64,000 nt of DNA, taken from a virus. A program made the translations under genes and the position numbers. Location of the stretch: positions 236,240 to 300,239 of the IMG/VR virus record IMGVR_UViG_3300028840_002431; one strand, written 5' to 3'. Position 1 is the first letter of the stretch; every line of letters starts with the position of its first letter. A model generated the notes under the pieces. The model was not told the DNA's origin. It ran no database searches and worked only from the letters and a program-made list of their open reading frames with translations. This document shows positions 33,437 to 40,300 of this stretch, one piece after another.

Positions 33437-33865
33437 TCACTTCGGCCGCATTCTAACAACGCGGATAACTTGCGCGGGGGAGAACGGTGTCGTTGTGGTC
33501 GATGTCGTAGCCCAAGAAGTAAACGGCGACGCGCCAGCCCAAGTGTAAGATCCGTTATCCACCGTGTAAGTAACCTGGAAGGTGGGAACTGGTACGGGAG
33601 CCTGAACCTTTGTCTTGTCTAACTCTTCGAGGACACGGCCTAACAAGACAAAGAACTCCGCCTTGTCTTGGTCTCCCTGTGTCCGGTCGGGGTGTAGCTC
33701 TAACGCCAGCTTCTTATACTGCCGGTGCGCTTTCTTCTTGAGATCATCAAGGAGTGTTTGCGCCTGAGGGAGTGGTGATCTACGGATAGCTTCTAGATCC
33801 GTCTGGGTGACGCCGAGCGCTTGTAACGCCTTCTGGGCATCTTGTGGCGGAATCGGTGCTGGCAT
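33437..33865 (-). CDS. J-domain (DnaJ-like) protein
   Basis: 142 residues from ATG 33865. Helix II plus the HPD tripeptide are visible in 'YKKLALELHPDRTQGD' (~54-69), followed by helix III 'EFFVLLGRVLEELDK'. A Thr/Ser/Pro-rich strand-forming tail follows. J-domains stimulate DnaK ATPase; the phage protein may recruit the host chaperone. The start codon follows the promoter motif directly. Confidence 0.8.
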   Translation of the reverse strand: MPAPIPPQDAQKALQALGVTQTDLEAIRRSPLPQAQTLLDDLKKKAHRQYKKLALELHPDRTQGDQDKAEFFVLLGRVLEELDKTKVQAPVPVPTFQVTYTVDNGSYTWAGASPFTSWATTSTTTTPFSPAQVIRVVRMRPK

Positions 33866-33880
33866 GGTGTAACCTACACT
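33866..33880 (-). promoter_or_regulatory. GGTGTA-type promoter motif, palindromic
   Basis: Minus strand reads CTAGTGTAGGTTACACC up to ATG 33865. GGTGTAACCTACAC also reads as a weak copy on the plus strand, toward the gene at 33899. Confidence 0.45.
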
Positions 33881-33898
33881 AGCCGAGAAACAAGAAGA

Positions 33899-34621
33899 AT
33901 GCCCGCAGATAGCCCGCAAATTGGCGAGACTTGGTTCAACCCGGTCGCCCAAGTGAATGGTATTGTCGCTTCCATCGACGAAGAACGAATTTATTTCGTG
34001 AGCCTCACCGGGAAACGAGCGCCCATACCATTGAGGAGCGTTCTCCACGTTTGGGAGTTTCGAAAAGCTGCACCGAATACTTACAGACGGTGTTCCCGAG
34101 AGGGGTGCGACCGGAACGCCTTTATCCAATACGAACGCCCACGAAAGGGGTTAGAGATCGTCTGCCCCTTTCACGTCCCCAGAGGCGTCGAATCAACCAT
34201 TTACACAGACGATACGCGCCGACGAGACTTCTTCAAAGCTGAGACGTGCGAGAAGTGCGGTACGGACGGAACCGAAGTCTTCGGGGAGATGCCCGTGGAG
34301 TTAGCGGTAAAGGCGACCATGTGGAACTGCCAAACGTGCGGGATATGGTGGCTCAACGGGACCATACCGGAAATGGAGACTCCGGAGCGGTTCGTTCGAG
34401 GCTCAAAATCAGTAGAGAACGCTGGCTCTGACGTTCTCAACGAAGCGATCCGAAAATTCCACGGCATCCCTGGCTACCGAGGTGTTCGCGCCGAGACGTG
34501 GGTCAATCCACACAACATGGACTTGGGTTTCAACGTGTTCCTGAAACCCGGCCGCGATCACGAGTTGAAAGGGCCTCAACCCCTGACCCTCTTTGACTAC
34601 TTGAAGATGGACGACTTTTAG
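33899..34621 (+). CDS. Zinc-finger protein with LFDYL C-terminal tag
   Basis: 240 residues from ATG 33899. Cysteine groups 'CSREGCDRN', 'CPFHV', 'CEKCGTD' and 'CQTCG' suggest two zinc sites. The protein ends 'PLTLFDYLKMDDF', one of the clearest copies of the shared tag. Function unknown; binding of nucleic acid is likely from the zinc sites. Confidence 0.6.
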   Translation: MPADSPQIGETWFNPVAQVNGIVASIDEERIYFVSLTGKRAPIPLRSVLHVWEFRKAAPNTYRRCSREGCDRNAFIQYERPRKGLEIVCPFHVPRGVESTIYTDDTRRRDFFKAETCEKCGTDGTEVFGEMPVELAVKATMWNCQTCGIWWLNGTIPEMETPERFVRGSKSVENAGSDVLNEAIRKFHGIPGYRGVRAETWVNPHNMDLGFNVFLKPGRDHELKGPQPLTLFDYLKMDDF

Positions 34622-34748
34622 CGAAGAGCGCTCTCAAGGCCGGGGTCGGAGGTCGTGGGTTCTCCAACAGATCGAGCACTCGTGCGGCCGACCCAGGTGT
34701 TAGAATCAGCGGTTGGAGCCAGGGCTTCTTTTTAGGCGTACCGGTCAC
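34530..34748 (-). CDS. Possible small protein, doubtful
   Basis: 72 residues from a GTG at 34748 that overlaps the 2H ligase stop. 'ARVLDLLENPRPPTPALRAL' looks like the C-terminal segment of DUF1778-type antitoxins. However, its last 30 residues lie antisense to the end of the plus-strand gene and look like a shadow. Kept because the 110-bp gap has no other content. Confidence 0.35.
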   Translation of the reverse strand: MTGTPKKKPWLQPLILTPGSAARVLDLLENPRPPTPALRALFAKSRPSSSSQRGSGVEALSTRDRGRVSGTR

Positions 34749-35322
34749 GCCGTCCCCACGCTGCGACCTGGACCGCGATTCTGTAGAAAGCCGTATCGTT
34801 GACAGACGCCGTCTTACTCCCCGGCAGACTCAACGGGAACTTGACGACAAGGCGGCCCGTACCACGATTGGAACCCCACAGGACGAGTTCGTGAGCACCC
34901 CACGTTATTTCGGGGATGTCCAGGTCCACTTTTGTTTCCTCGTCGGGGGAGTAGGCCAGGGTCGTGTGAGGCTTGTAATCCGGGAACTTCTTATCGTAAG
35001 GGATCGCCGCTCTGTCCAGGGCCTCGCAGAGTTTCTCGCGGAACTCATGTAAGGGAGGGGACTCAATTTCAGCGATTACAGGAACCCCGTCTTCTCCCGC
35101 TGGGAAGTTAGATATGTGGTTGGTTGAGACGGAGAAGGGAATTGTCTTTGAAACCACGTCGAAAATAACCGGGACTGCCTTTCCTACCCGCTCGATAGGA
35201 ATATCTTTCCCGAGATAGATGATCGTGATGTGCGGGTCCTCTTTTTCGGAATCTCCTGGTACAGGAACTTCTCTTAGAACCCTTGCAGTCTCCTCAGGCA
35301 CCTGTAGCATCAACGCGGCCAT
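34732..35322 (-). CDS. 2H-family (2'-5' RNA ligase-like) phosphoesterase
   Basis: 196 residues. The two HxT motifs, 'DPHITIIYLG' (~29-38) and 'KPHTTLAYSP' (~118-127), define the 2H superfamily, which opens or makes cyclic phosphates and 2'-5' bonds. It may process RNA ends with RtcB or degrade cyclic oligonucleotide signals; sequence cannot decide. GGGAGAG precedes ATG. Confidence 0.85.
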   Translation of the reverse strand: MAALMLQVPEETARVLREVPVPGDSEKEDPHITIIYLGKDIPIERVGKAVPVIFDVVSKTIPFSVSTNHISNFPAGEDGVPVIAEIESPPLHEFREKLCEALDRAAIPYDKKFPDYKPHTTLAYSPDEETKVDLDIPEITWGAHELVLWGSNRGTGRLVVKFPLSLPGSKTASVNDTAFYRIAVQVAAWGRRDRYA

Positions 35323-35359
35323 AACTCTCCCTTACCGTACCATTTCTTACAAGTCGAAT

Positions 35360-35378
35360 TTCCGGTGTAAATTATATT
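35360..35378 (+). promoter_or_regulatory. GGTGTA-type promoter motif
   Basis: TTCCGGTGTAAATTATATT runs into ATG 35379, with no ribosome site between. Confidence 0.6.
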
Positions 35379-36080
35379 ATGACCTCACTTCTTGTTTGTC
35401 TCGCTCTGTCGATCGCCTTCTGTTTTGTGTTCGTGAAGGCCCAAGACAAGATCGCCCGGTTCATAGCCAAGAAGATGATCGAGAACGATGAGAAAAAGAA
35501 AGCCGAAACGGAGCGAGAAAAGTTAGACAGATTGATCTCCAAGACCGCTGAAAACATCGGTAGGGGCCTTAATGAGAGAGAAGAAACTCGTGAGCAAGAA
35601 AACCCCGCCGAAGAAGCACAAGAGGGACGTGGGGTCGTAGGTATAAGCGGCACCAGTGGGGGCCAATTTTCAGGTGTTTTAGGCACAGGTGTTATAGGAC
35701 ACAATGGAAGCACGGGGGAACACCACTGGGAAATACGCGGCAGCGATGAGCAGTTGAGGCGTCTGGAAGCCAACCTGGAAAGAATGACACAGGCTCTGGA
35801 ACGTGCGGGTGATCGGACCGATGCGCTGTCCAACAGCATACGGTCCAACCTTGTTCGATCCATGGCCCAAAGCCCGGACTACTCCGTCTTTCTCGAAGAA
35901 ATGCAACGGAGGCAAGAGAACATAAGTCAACGCCTTGTTCCCGGCAACCTTCATTTTTCCATGTCGGCAACCATGTCTGAGTCGAAGACAACGAAGCCAA
36001 AACCAGAACCCAAGGCGGAACCCAAAGAGCCGCCGCCAAAGACGCTCTACGACCACCTGACCGAAGACGGCTCAGAGTAA
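35379..36080 (+). CDS. Membrane-anchored protein with LYDHL C-terminal tag
   Basis: 233 residues. Residues ~3-20 form an N-terminal hydrophobic anchor, followed by a charged helix, a Gly-rich stretch ('GVVGISGTSGGQFSGVLGTG') and a coiled coil (~120-160). A Lys/Pro/Glu linker ends in 'TLYDHLTEDGSE', a model copy of the C-terminal tag. The anchor places the tag on a long stalk in the cytoplasm or virion interior. Confidence 0.6.
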   Translation: MTSLLVCLALSIAFCFVFVKAQDKIARFIAKKMIENDEKKKAETEREKLDRLISKTAENIGRGLNEREETREQENPAEEAQEGRGVVGISGTSGGQFSGVLGTGVIGHNGSTGEHHWEIRGSDEQLRRLEANLERMTQALERAGDRTDALSNSIRSNLVRSMAQSPDYSVFLEEMQRRQENISQRLVPGNLHFSMSATMSESKTTKPKPEPKAEPKEPPPKTLYDHLTEDGSE

Positions 36081-36512
36081 TCGAGGCGCTACCCACTCCG
36101 GGAGTAGAAGGTCGTCTTTCGTACACCCAAACGCCAGCCAGCGTTCCGGCTCCTTTTCGAACATGGGTCTGCCGATGATCGACACCTTGTTGAACATCAG
36201 ACCGTAACCTCTGGCGACGTACGCCCGGTCGGGCCATTTCATACAACCCGCGAATACAACATCCGCGATCTTACTGAACTGATCTAACATCCACGCTTCA
36301 TTGGCCGGTGGAGCGAAAACAAAAACACGATCGTTAACTGTACCAAAAGTTAACGCTGCGACGATCACGGCTTCTAACAACTCAGAATCCAAGGATTGAT
36401 TAGAAACTCCTCGAAAACTTGGAAACTTGTTATAAAATTCTTGTTGTTTTTCCGTCGCCTCTTTATCGAGTAATGTACGATGCTTCACTCTGAGTGGTGT
36501 ATTAACGGGCAT
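36072..36512 (-). CDS. Unknown protein
   Basis: 146 residues, alpha/beta, with 'AVIVAALTFGTVNDRVFVFA' as the core strand-helix pair. No family recognised. The start codon ATG 36512 follows the promoter motif directly. Its 3' end overlaps the convergent gene by 9 bp. Confidence 0.55.
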   Translation of the reverse strand: MPVNTPLRVKHRTLLDKEATEKQQEFYNKFPSFRGVSNQSLDSELLEAVIVAALTFGTVNDRVFVFAPPANEAWMLDQFSKIADVVFAGCMKWPDRAYVARGYGLMFNKVSIIGRPMFEKEPERWLAFGCTKDDLLLPEWVAPRLL

Positions 36513-36530
36513 ATACGATATTACACCAAA
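36513..36530 (-). promoter_or_regulatory. GGTGTA-type promoter motif
   Basis: Minus strand TTTGGTGTAATATCGTAT directly precedes ATG 36512, a leaderless arrangement. Confidence 0.55.
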
Positions 36531-36603
36531 GATACGAGGTCGGTAGTCTTCTTGTCATAAATGTACCTGCGAATATAAAACCGGGACGAGATCCAGACCA
36601 AAA

Positions 36604-36628
36604 ACTAGCATAGTTAGAATCAGCTAGT
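36604..36628. repeat. Inverted repeat in a 156-bp intergenic region
   Basis: ACTAGC and GCTAGT flank ATAGTTAGAATCA. The gap 36531-36668 has no gene; it holds this 6-bp repeat, a possible promoter core inside it (TTAGAAT) and the AGGAG site of the next gene. Confidence 0.35.
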
Positions 36629-36668
36629 CGCTGGAACTCGGAAGATGGGATTCAGTGTAGGAGCTTAT

Positions 36669-37547
36669 ATGCGACTCTTATTGCCTTCGTTATCGTTCAT
36701 CGTTGTTGTGCTGGCGCTAACGCCGATCAAGGCAGAACATAACCCAAAGGTTCCGCCAGAAGAGTGGACCCTAGAGACACAACTTAAGGCCGCTCACATG
36801 TTGTATGGAGAGGCGTCGTTTGAGTTCCAGGATATTCAGATCCTCAACATCGCCAAGAGGAGACAGAACATTCTGAACGCCGCGCAACAACGAGAGTGTA
36901 AGCGGAAAGGCATACCTGCGAACGAGTGTTCCCACGTCACATTTCTCGACACCATGCAAGCCTACTCGTTCGCCATCAAGCCCGGACACGATAAGGTTCT
37001 CCGTCGAATGTTGAAACACGCCAAGGCGAAAAGGGCGAAGGCCGAGATCGAGTTGCAGGAGCTTATCGAGGCCGGGGCGGATATGAAGAACCAGAAGCGT
37101 CTACGCCGAGACGTAGACAGGTTCACCAAACGAGCCAACAATCTCCGGAAGCGTTTACGCCGTTGGAAGCAGGTCCAGGATATGCCGTGGGGCGACTATG
37201 ACGGGTGGCCCAGCAACTACAACAAAGAGCGCTGCAACAAGAAATGGGCGACAATCCGAGAGCTTGTAATCCGTTGGAATAACGGGGAAATTCGGGACGC
37301 TTGCCCGAACACGACCCACTGGGGCGGCCGAAAAATCGACCCTGTTCAGCCGGGCTACAAAGAAGAACCTTGCCACAACACGGCCGGTGGTTTACTGCCC
37401 CAAAAGACAGAGACCGTGAACGCCATGTTGAAACAGACAGGTTATCGGGGAATCAAACGACACAGGAGTCGTGGCCGTGTTATCGACGCCCAAAAGGTGA
37501 AGAAGGCGTTCCAGAACGGACCGCTGACGTTCACCAATATCCGATAA
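36669..37547 (+). CDS. Secreted protein, possible SleB-like cell-wall hydrolase
   Basis: 292 residues from ATG 36669 (AGGAG, 6 nt). A signal peptide is clear: basic start, hydrophobic core 'LLLPSLSFIVVVLAL', likely cut before EHN. The mature part has 'AAHMLYGEASFEFQDI' and, near the end, 'ACPNTTHWGGR', in the same order as GEA and ATHW blocks of SleB-type hydrolases, with a long charged helical insert between. Degrading peptidoglycan is inferred. A tagged extension lies in the +1 frame after the stop (see findings). Confidence 0.6.
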   Translation: MRLLLPSLSFIVVVLALTPIKAEHNPKVPPEEWTLETQLKAAHMLYGEASFEFQDIQILNIAKRRQNILNAAQQRECKRKGIPANECSHVTFLDTMQAYSFAIKPGHDKVLRRMLKHAKAKRAKAEIELQELIEAGADMKNQKRLRRDVDRFTKRANNLRKRLRRWKQVQDMPWGDYDGWPSNYNKERCNKKWATIRELVIRWNNGEIRDACPNTTHWGGRKIDPVQPGYKEEPCHNTAGGLLPQKTETVNAMLKQTGYRGIKRHRSRGRVIDAQKVKKAFQNGPLTFTNIR

Positions 37548-37589
37548 GTTGAACATCCCTTTATTCGATTATCTCAGTAGAGGGGTACT

Positions 37590-38060
37590 ATGAAAGATCA
37601 CGAGCTAGTCGAATTCCGGGTCCGTTGTGCAACTGCTCAAACCTTTCAGCGGAAGATTGCAAACGCAGATGTGTATGCCGCTGAGTTGGAAGGTGAGACC
37701 GGGCCACTTCCACTTCCGCCCGGAGTGCCAAAGCATTCCCCGGCACATCTGATCCTTCTCCTCGACAAGGTCATCAAGATCCGATCCGGGAAGGAAAAGA
37801 AGGCCGAGCCGCCAAAGGCTAAGGCCGAGCCTAAGCCGAAAGCAAAGGCCGCTCCTAAGGCAGCGCCGAAGGCCAAGGCCAAGAAGGCCGAGCCTAAGCC
37901 GAAAGCAAAGGCCAAACCAGCCAAGAAGAAGGCTGCGCCCAAGAAGAAGAAAGCTGCCGCGAAGAAGGCTAAGCCAGCCGCCAAGGCCAAGAAGAAGGCT
38001 GCCCCTAAGAAGAAGGCTGCTACCAAGAAAAAGGCCGCTAAGAAGAAGGCCCGGCGCTAG
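37590..38060 (+). CDS. Histone H1-like basic protein
   Basis: 156 residues. A small ordered domain (~1-65, with 'LILLLDKVIKIRSGK') is followed by a ~90-residue tail of Lys/Ala/Pro repeats, as in histone H1 tails and bacterial Hc1/AlgP proteins. Probably compacts DNA or shields it during packaging. Its start overlaps a possible +1-frame extension of the upstream gene, and its stop interlocks with the convergent gene (CTAG). Confidence 0.7.
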   Translation: MKDHELVEFRVRCATAQTFQRKIANADVYAAELEGETGPLPLPPGVPKHSPAHLILLLDKVIKIRSGKEKKAEPPKAKAEPKPKAKAAPKAAPKAKAKKAEPKPKAKAKPAKKKAAPKKKKAAAKKAKPAAKAKKKAAPKKKAATKKKAAKKKARR

Positions 38061-38491
38061 TATATGGTGGCGTAGTACTCAGCCCACTGCTCGTCCCAGT
38101 AGGCGTGGTGCTCTCTCGCACACTCCCGGCATAAAGGAGAGGGGGCGTTAGGATCGGGCGGTTTATCATCGTACATGACCGCGATCCAGAGAGAGTAATC
38201 AGGTTCCACGTAAGCCGTTCGGGAATCTTCTAACTCCACGCCCTCAGTGGAACCACAACGCTCGCACGCCTCTTTCGTCGGCGGGTATTTTCTTCTGTAC
38301 GTGTTCTTGCCAGGACTCAGTTTGGCGAACTCCACGTTACCGGAAGTGGCCGTGGTCGTTGTTACTGGAAGCTGGACATCCCCGTTGGCGTTGGCCTCCA
38401 CATTATAATCGACCCGGATGGTGTTGTCAGACGCAACCGTGGGGACAGTCAGGTTGTAAACTGCGTTGCCGTGATTGAGGATGACCGGCAC
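38057..38491 (-). CDS. Unknown beta-rich protein with zinc site
   Basis: 144 residues. The N-terminal ~65 residues are Thr/Val/Asn strands like short virion-decoration repeats. The C-terminal half holds 'CERCGSTEGVE' and 'CRECAREHH', a four-ligand zinc site. Possibly a minor structural or adaptor protein. Confidence 0.5.
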   Translation of the reverse strand: MPVILNHGNAVYNLTVPTVASDNTIRVDYNVEANANGDVQLPVTTTTATSGNVEFAKLSPGKNTYRRKYPPTKEACERCGSTEGVELEDSRTAYVEPDYSLWIAVMYDDKPPDPNAPSPLCRECAREHHAYWDEQWAEYYATIY

Positions 38492-38492
38492 A

Positions 38493-38963
38493 CTACCTCG
38501 CGCTAACCATATCCACGGCGGCCCGGCAAACGGCGCTCAACGTGTCGCCGCCTGGGACCCGGTATTTGTTGGCGTAGTAACGCTGGTATCTGACCCTGAC
38601 CGCGTCAGGGGGAGCGCCGAACACCACCTTGCCTGACTTCTTCCAAAAACCCCACTCATCATTGGTCGTGAGCGCTGGCATCGTTTCCATGTCACGCGGA
38701 ACCCAGAACAGGATACAGTCGGCCCGGTTGAGAGCCTTCTCCTCCCATTCGATTTGAGCGGTATACACACCCTTCCAGACACCGTCAGCCGGTTCCGGAA
38801 CGAAAACGTAACCGTCATGACCCATGGCAGCGAGAAGTTGGAGAGCGCGTGGCCTCCAACTCCCGACCGTCTTGTCACGCGGTGTCGGCCCTGCCAGAAA
38901 AATGGATCGGAGCGTCTCTGACCGAAGATACGGAAGAGGCTCAGTGGCGTAGATCTGGATCAT
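38493..38963 (-). CDS. Nucleoside 2-deoxyribosyltransferase-like protein
   Basis: 156 residues. 'SIFLAGPTPR' (~20-29), 'QIEWEEKALNRADCILFWVP' (~70-89) and 'TTNDEWGFWKKSGKVVFGAP' (~98-117) match the Nuc_deoxyri_tr2-type family, which swaps bases on deoxyribonucleosides or hydrolyses them. The catalytic Glu is in the 'EWEEKAL' or 'NDEWG' region. A role in nucleotide salvage or base modification is inferred. Overlaps the next start by 4 bp. Confidence 0.8.
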   Translation of the reverse strand: MIQIYATEPLPYLRSETLRSIFLAGPTPRDKTVGSWRPRALQLLAAMGHDGYVFVPEPADGVWKGVYTAQIEWEEKALNRADCILFWVPRDMETMPALTTNDEWGFWKKSGKVVFGAPPDAVRVRYQRYYANKYRVPGGDTLSAVCRAAVDMVSAR

Positions 38964-39130
38964 AGATCACCTTTGCTCTTCACGGCCACAAACCGTTTCA
39001 ATAGCCTGTTCTCTTCCCGGAGCCGTTTAAGCTCCTTGAGCCATCGGGCGAGTTGCCGGTGTTCCCGGCCGCAGTCGGTCTTCTCGCGTCCGAGAGTCTC
39101 AGCGTGAGATATGGCGGCATCGATCTTCAC
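38960..39130 (-). CDS. Small coiled-coil protein
   Basis: 56 residues from the GTG at 39130, which follows the promoter motif; the frame stays open upstream to 39280 but would cross the promoter region. A charged helix 'LARWLKELKRLREENRLLKR' predicts a coiled coil. No family recognised. Confidence 0.5.
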   Translation of the reverse strand: MKIDAAISHAETLGREKTDCGREHRQLARWLKELKRLREENRLLKRFVAVKSKGDL

Positions 39131-39147
39131 ACTAAGTCTTACACCGC
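39131..39147 (-). promoter_or_regulatory. GGTGTA-type promoter motif
   Basis: Minus strand GCGGTGTAAGACTTAGT directly precedes GTG 39130, and decides that start. Confidence 0.5.
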
Positions 39148-39210
39148 TTGTCAAACCCCAGACCGAAAACAAAAGTTGAATCGGGCAAAATAAAAGTTGA
39201 ATTCCCCGTA

Positions 39211-39228
39211 TCTCCGGTGTAGTAGTAG
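39211..39228 (+). promoter_or_regulatory. GGTGTA-type promoter motif with normal leader
   Basis: TCTCCGGTGTAGTAGTAG, then GGAGG and ATG 39243. TTGAAT lies 17 bp upstream of TAGTAG and could be the -35 box. Confidence 0.6.
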
Positions 39229-39242
39229 TAAGGAGGAACAAC

Positions 39243-40211
39243 ATGCACGGAATCGAATACACCAACGACGCATGGTCCATGTTCTACGTCGGAGAGGTCC
39301 CCTGGCACGGGTTGGGAAAATCCCTGGAAGACCCTCCGACCATCGAAGATGCCATTCGTTTCGCGGGGTTAGACTGGAACGTCGAGCGCGTCCAGTTGGT
39401 CATGGAGGACACCGGAACCAAGGTCTCGGCCTTTGCCAACGTCCGTTCGACCGACCGGAAGGTGCTGGGCGTCGTGGGTCCGACCTACCGACCGCTACAG
39501 AATATGGACGCTTTCAAGTGGTTCCAGCCTTTCCTGGATTCAGGACAGGTGAGCCTGGAAACGGCCGGTAGCCTACGCGGCGGCCGACACGTCTGGGTTC
39601 TGGGCCGAGTCAAGAGCGACCCCATCGAGATCGTCAAGAACGACCCGGTGGCGGCTTACATTCTGCTCTCCAACTCGCACAACGGAACGGCCAGCATCCG
39701 CGCCGGGTTCACTGGCATCCGAGCCGTGTGTATGAACACCCTGGCAGCCGCTCACGACAACAAGTCGAGCAAGCTTCTCAAGGTGCGCCACACGGAGAAC
39801 GCAGTCATGGCTCTGGACGACATCCGTGAGTCGATGGACGTTGCCCGTCGCGAGTTCGTGGCGACCACGGAGGGCATGAAGCTGATGGCCCGCAAGGGTG
39901 TGAGCGTGGAGACCCTCAGGCAGTATGTGAAGGCCGTCTTCGAGCCGAGAATGACCCTCAAGGACGAGGCCGAGAAGAACGAAAAGCTGGAACGCCAGCT
40001 TGCCCGCGTCATCCCGCTCTTCGAGAACGGCCGGGGCACCGACGTACCGGGCGTCAAGGGCACCGTGTGGGGCGCTTACAACGCCGTGACCGAGCTTCTG
40101 ACCTGGGAGCGCGGCCGGTCCAACGACACCCGCCTGGAGAACCTGTGGCTGGGCGACGCCGGTAACATCGCTCAGAGGGCATACACCGAAGCCGTCAAGA
40201 TCGCGGCGTAA
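39243..40211 (+). CDS. DUF932 (phage/plasmid-like TIGR03299) protein
   Basis: 322 residues. 'SMFYVGEVPWHGLG' (~12-25) is the hallmark start of this family, followed by 'YRPLQNMDAFKWFQPFLDSG' and 'RAVCMNTLAAA'. It is widespread in phages and plasmids with no proven activity. A GGAGG site and the promoter motif precede it, so it is likely strongly expressed as a single gene before the palindrome at 40232. Confidence 0.88.
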   Translation: MHGIEYTNDAWSMFYVGEVPWHGLGKSLEDPPTIEDAIRFAGLDWNVERVQLVMEDTGTKVSAFANVRSTDRKVLGVVGPTYRPLQNMDAFKWFQPFLDSGQVSLETAGSLRGGRHVWVLGRVKSDPIEIVKNDPVAAYILLSNSHNGTASIRAGFTGIRAVCMNTLAAAHDNKSSKLLKVRHTENAVMALDDIRESMDVARREFVATTEGMKLMARKGVSVETLRQYVKAVFEPRMTLKDEAEKNEKLERQLARVIPLFENGRGTDVPGVKGTVWGAYNAVTELLTWERGRSNDTRLENLWLGDAGNIAQRAYTEAVKIAA

Positions 40212-40231
40212 CGATTCTCCGGTCGAAGACA

Positions 40232-40274
40232 GCCGACCGGTGTAATATATAACACCATTACGGCACCGGTCGGC
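40232..40274. promoter_or_regulatory. Nested palindrome holding a GGTGTA promoter motif
   Basis: An 11-bp perfect inverted repeat (GCCGACCGGTG at 40232-40242 with CACCGGTCGGC at 40264-40274) surrounds CCGGTGTAATATAT and a second small inverted repeat GGTGT...ACACC. It could be a promoter with built-in operator, or a terminator for the DUF932 gene; no T-run follows. Confidence 0.55.
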
Positions 40275-40300
40275 ACACCCGGCCGGTGCTACAGGACCCA

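Noticed and set aside
36513-36668. Possible tRNA or small RNA in the gap
   Set aside because: No cloverleaf arms or anticodon loop can be drawn; only a 6-bp inverted repeat and a promoter motif are visible.
37800-38055. Repeat tract resembling a tandem repeat or CRISPR-like array
   Set aside because: The repetition is codon-level (AAG/GCC/AAG) from a Lys/Ala/Pro tail, with no spacer structure.
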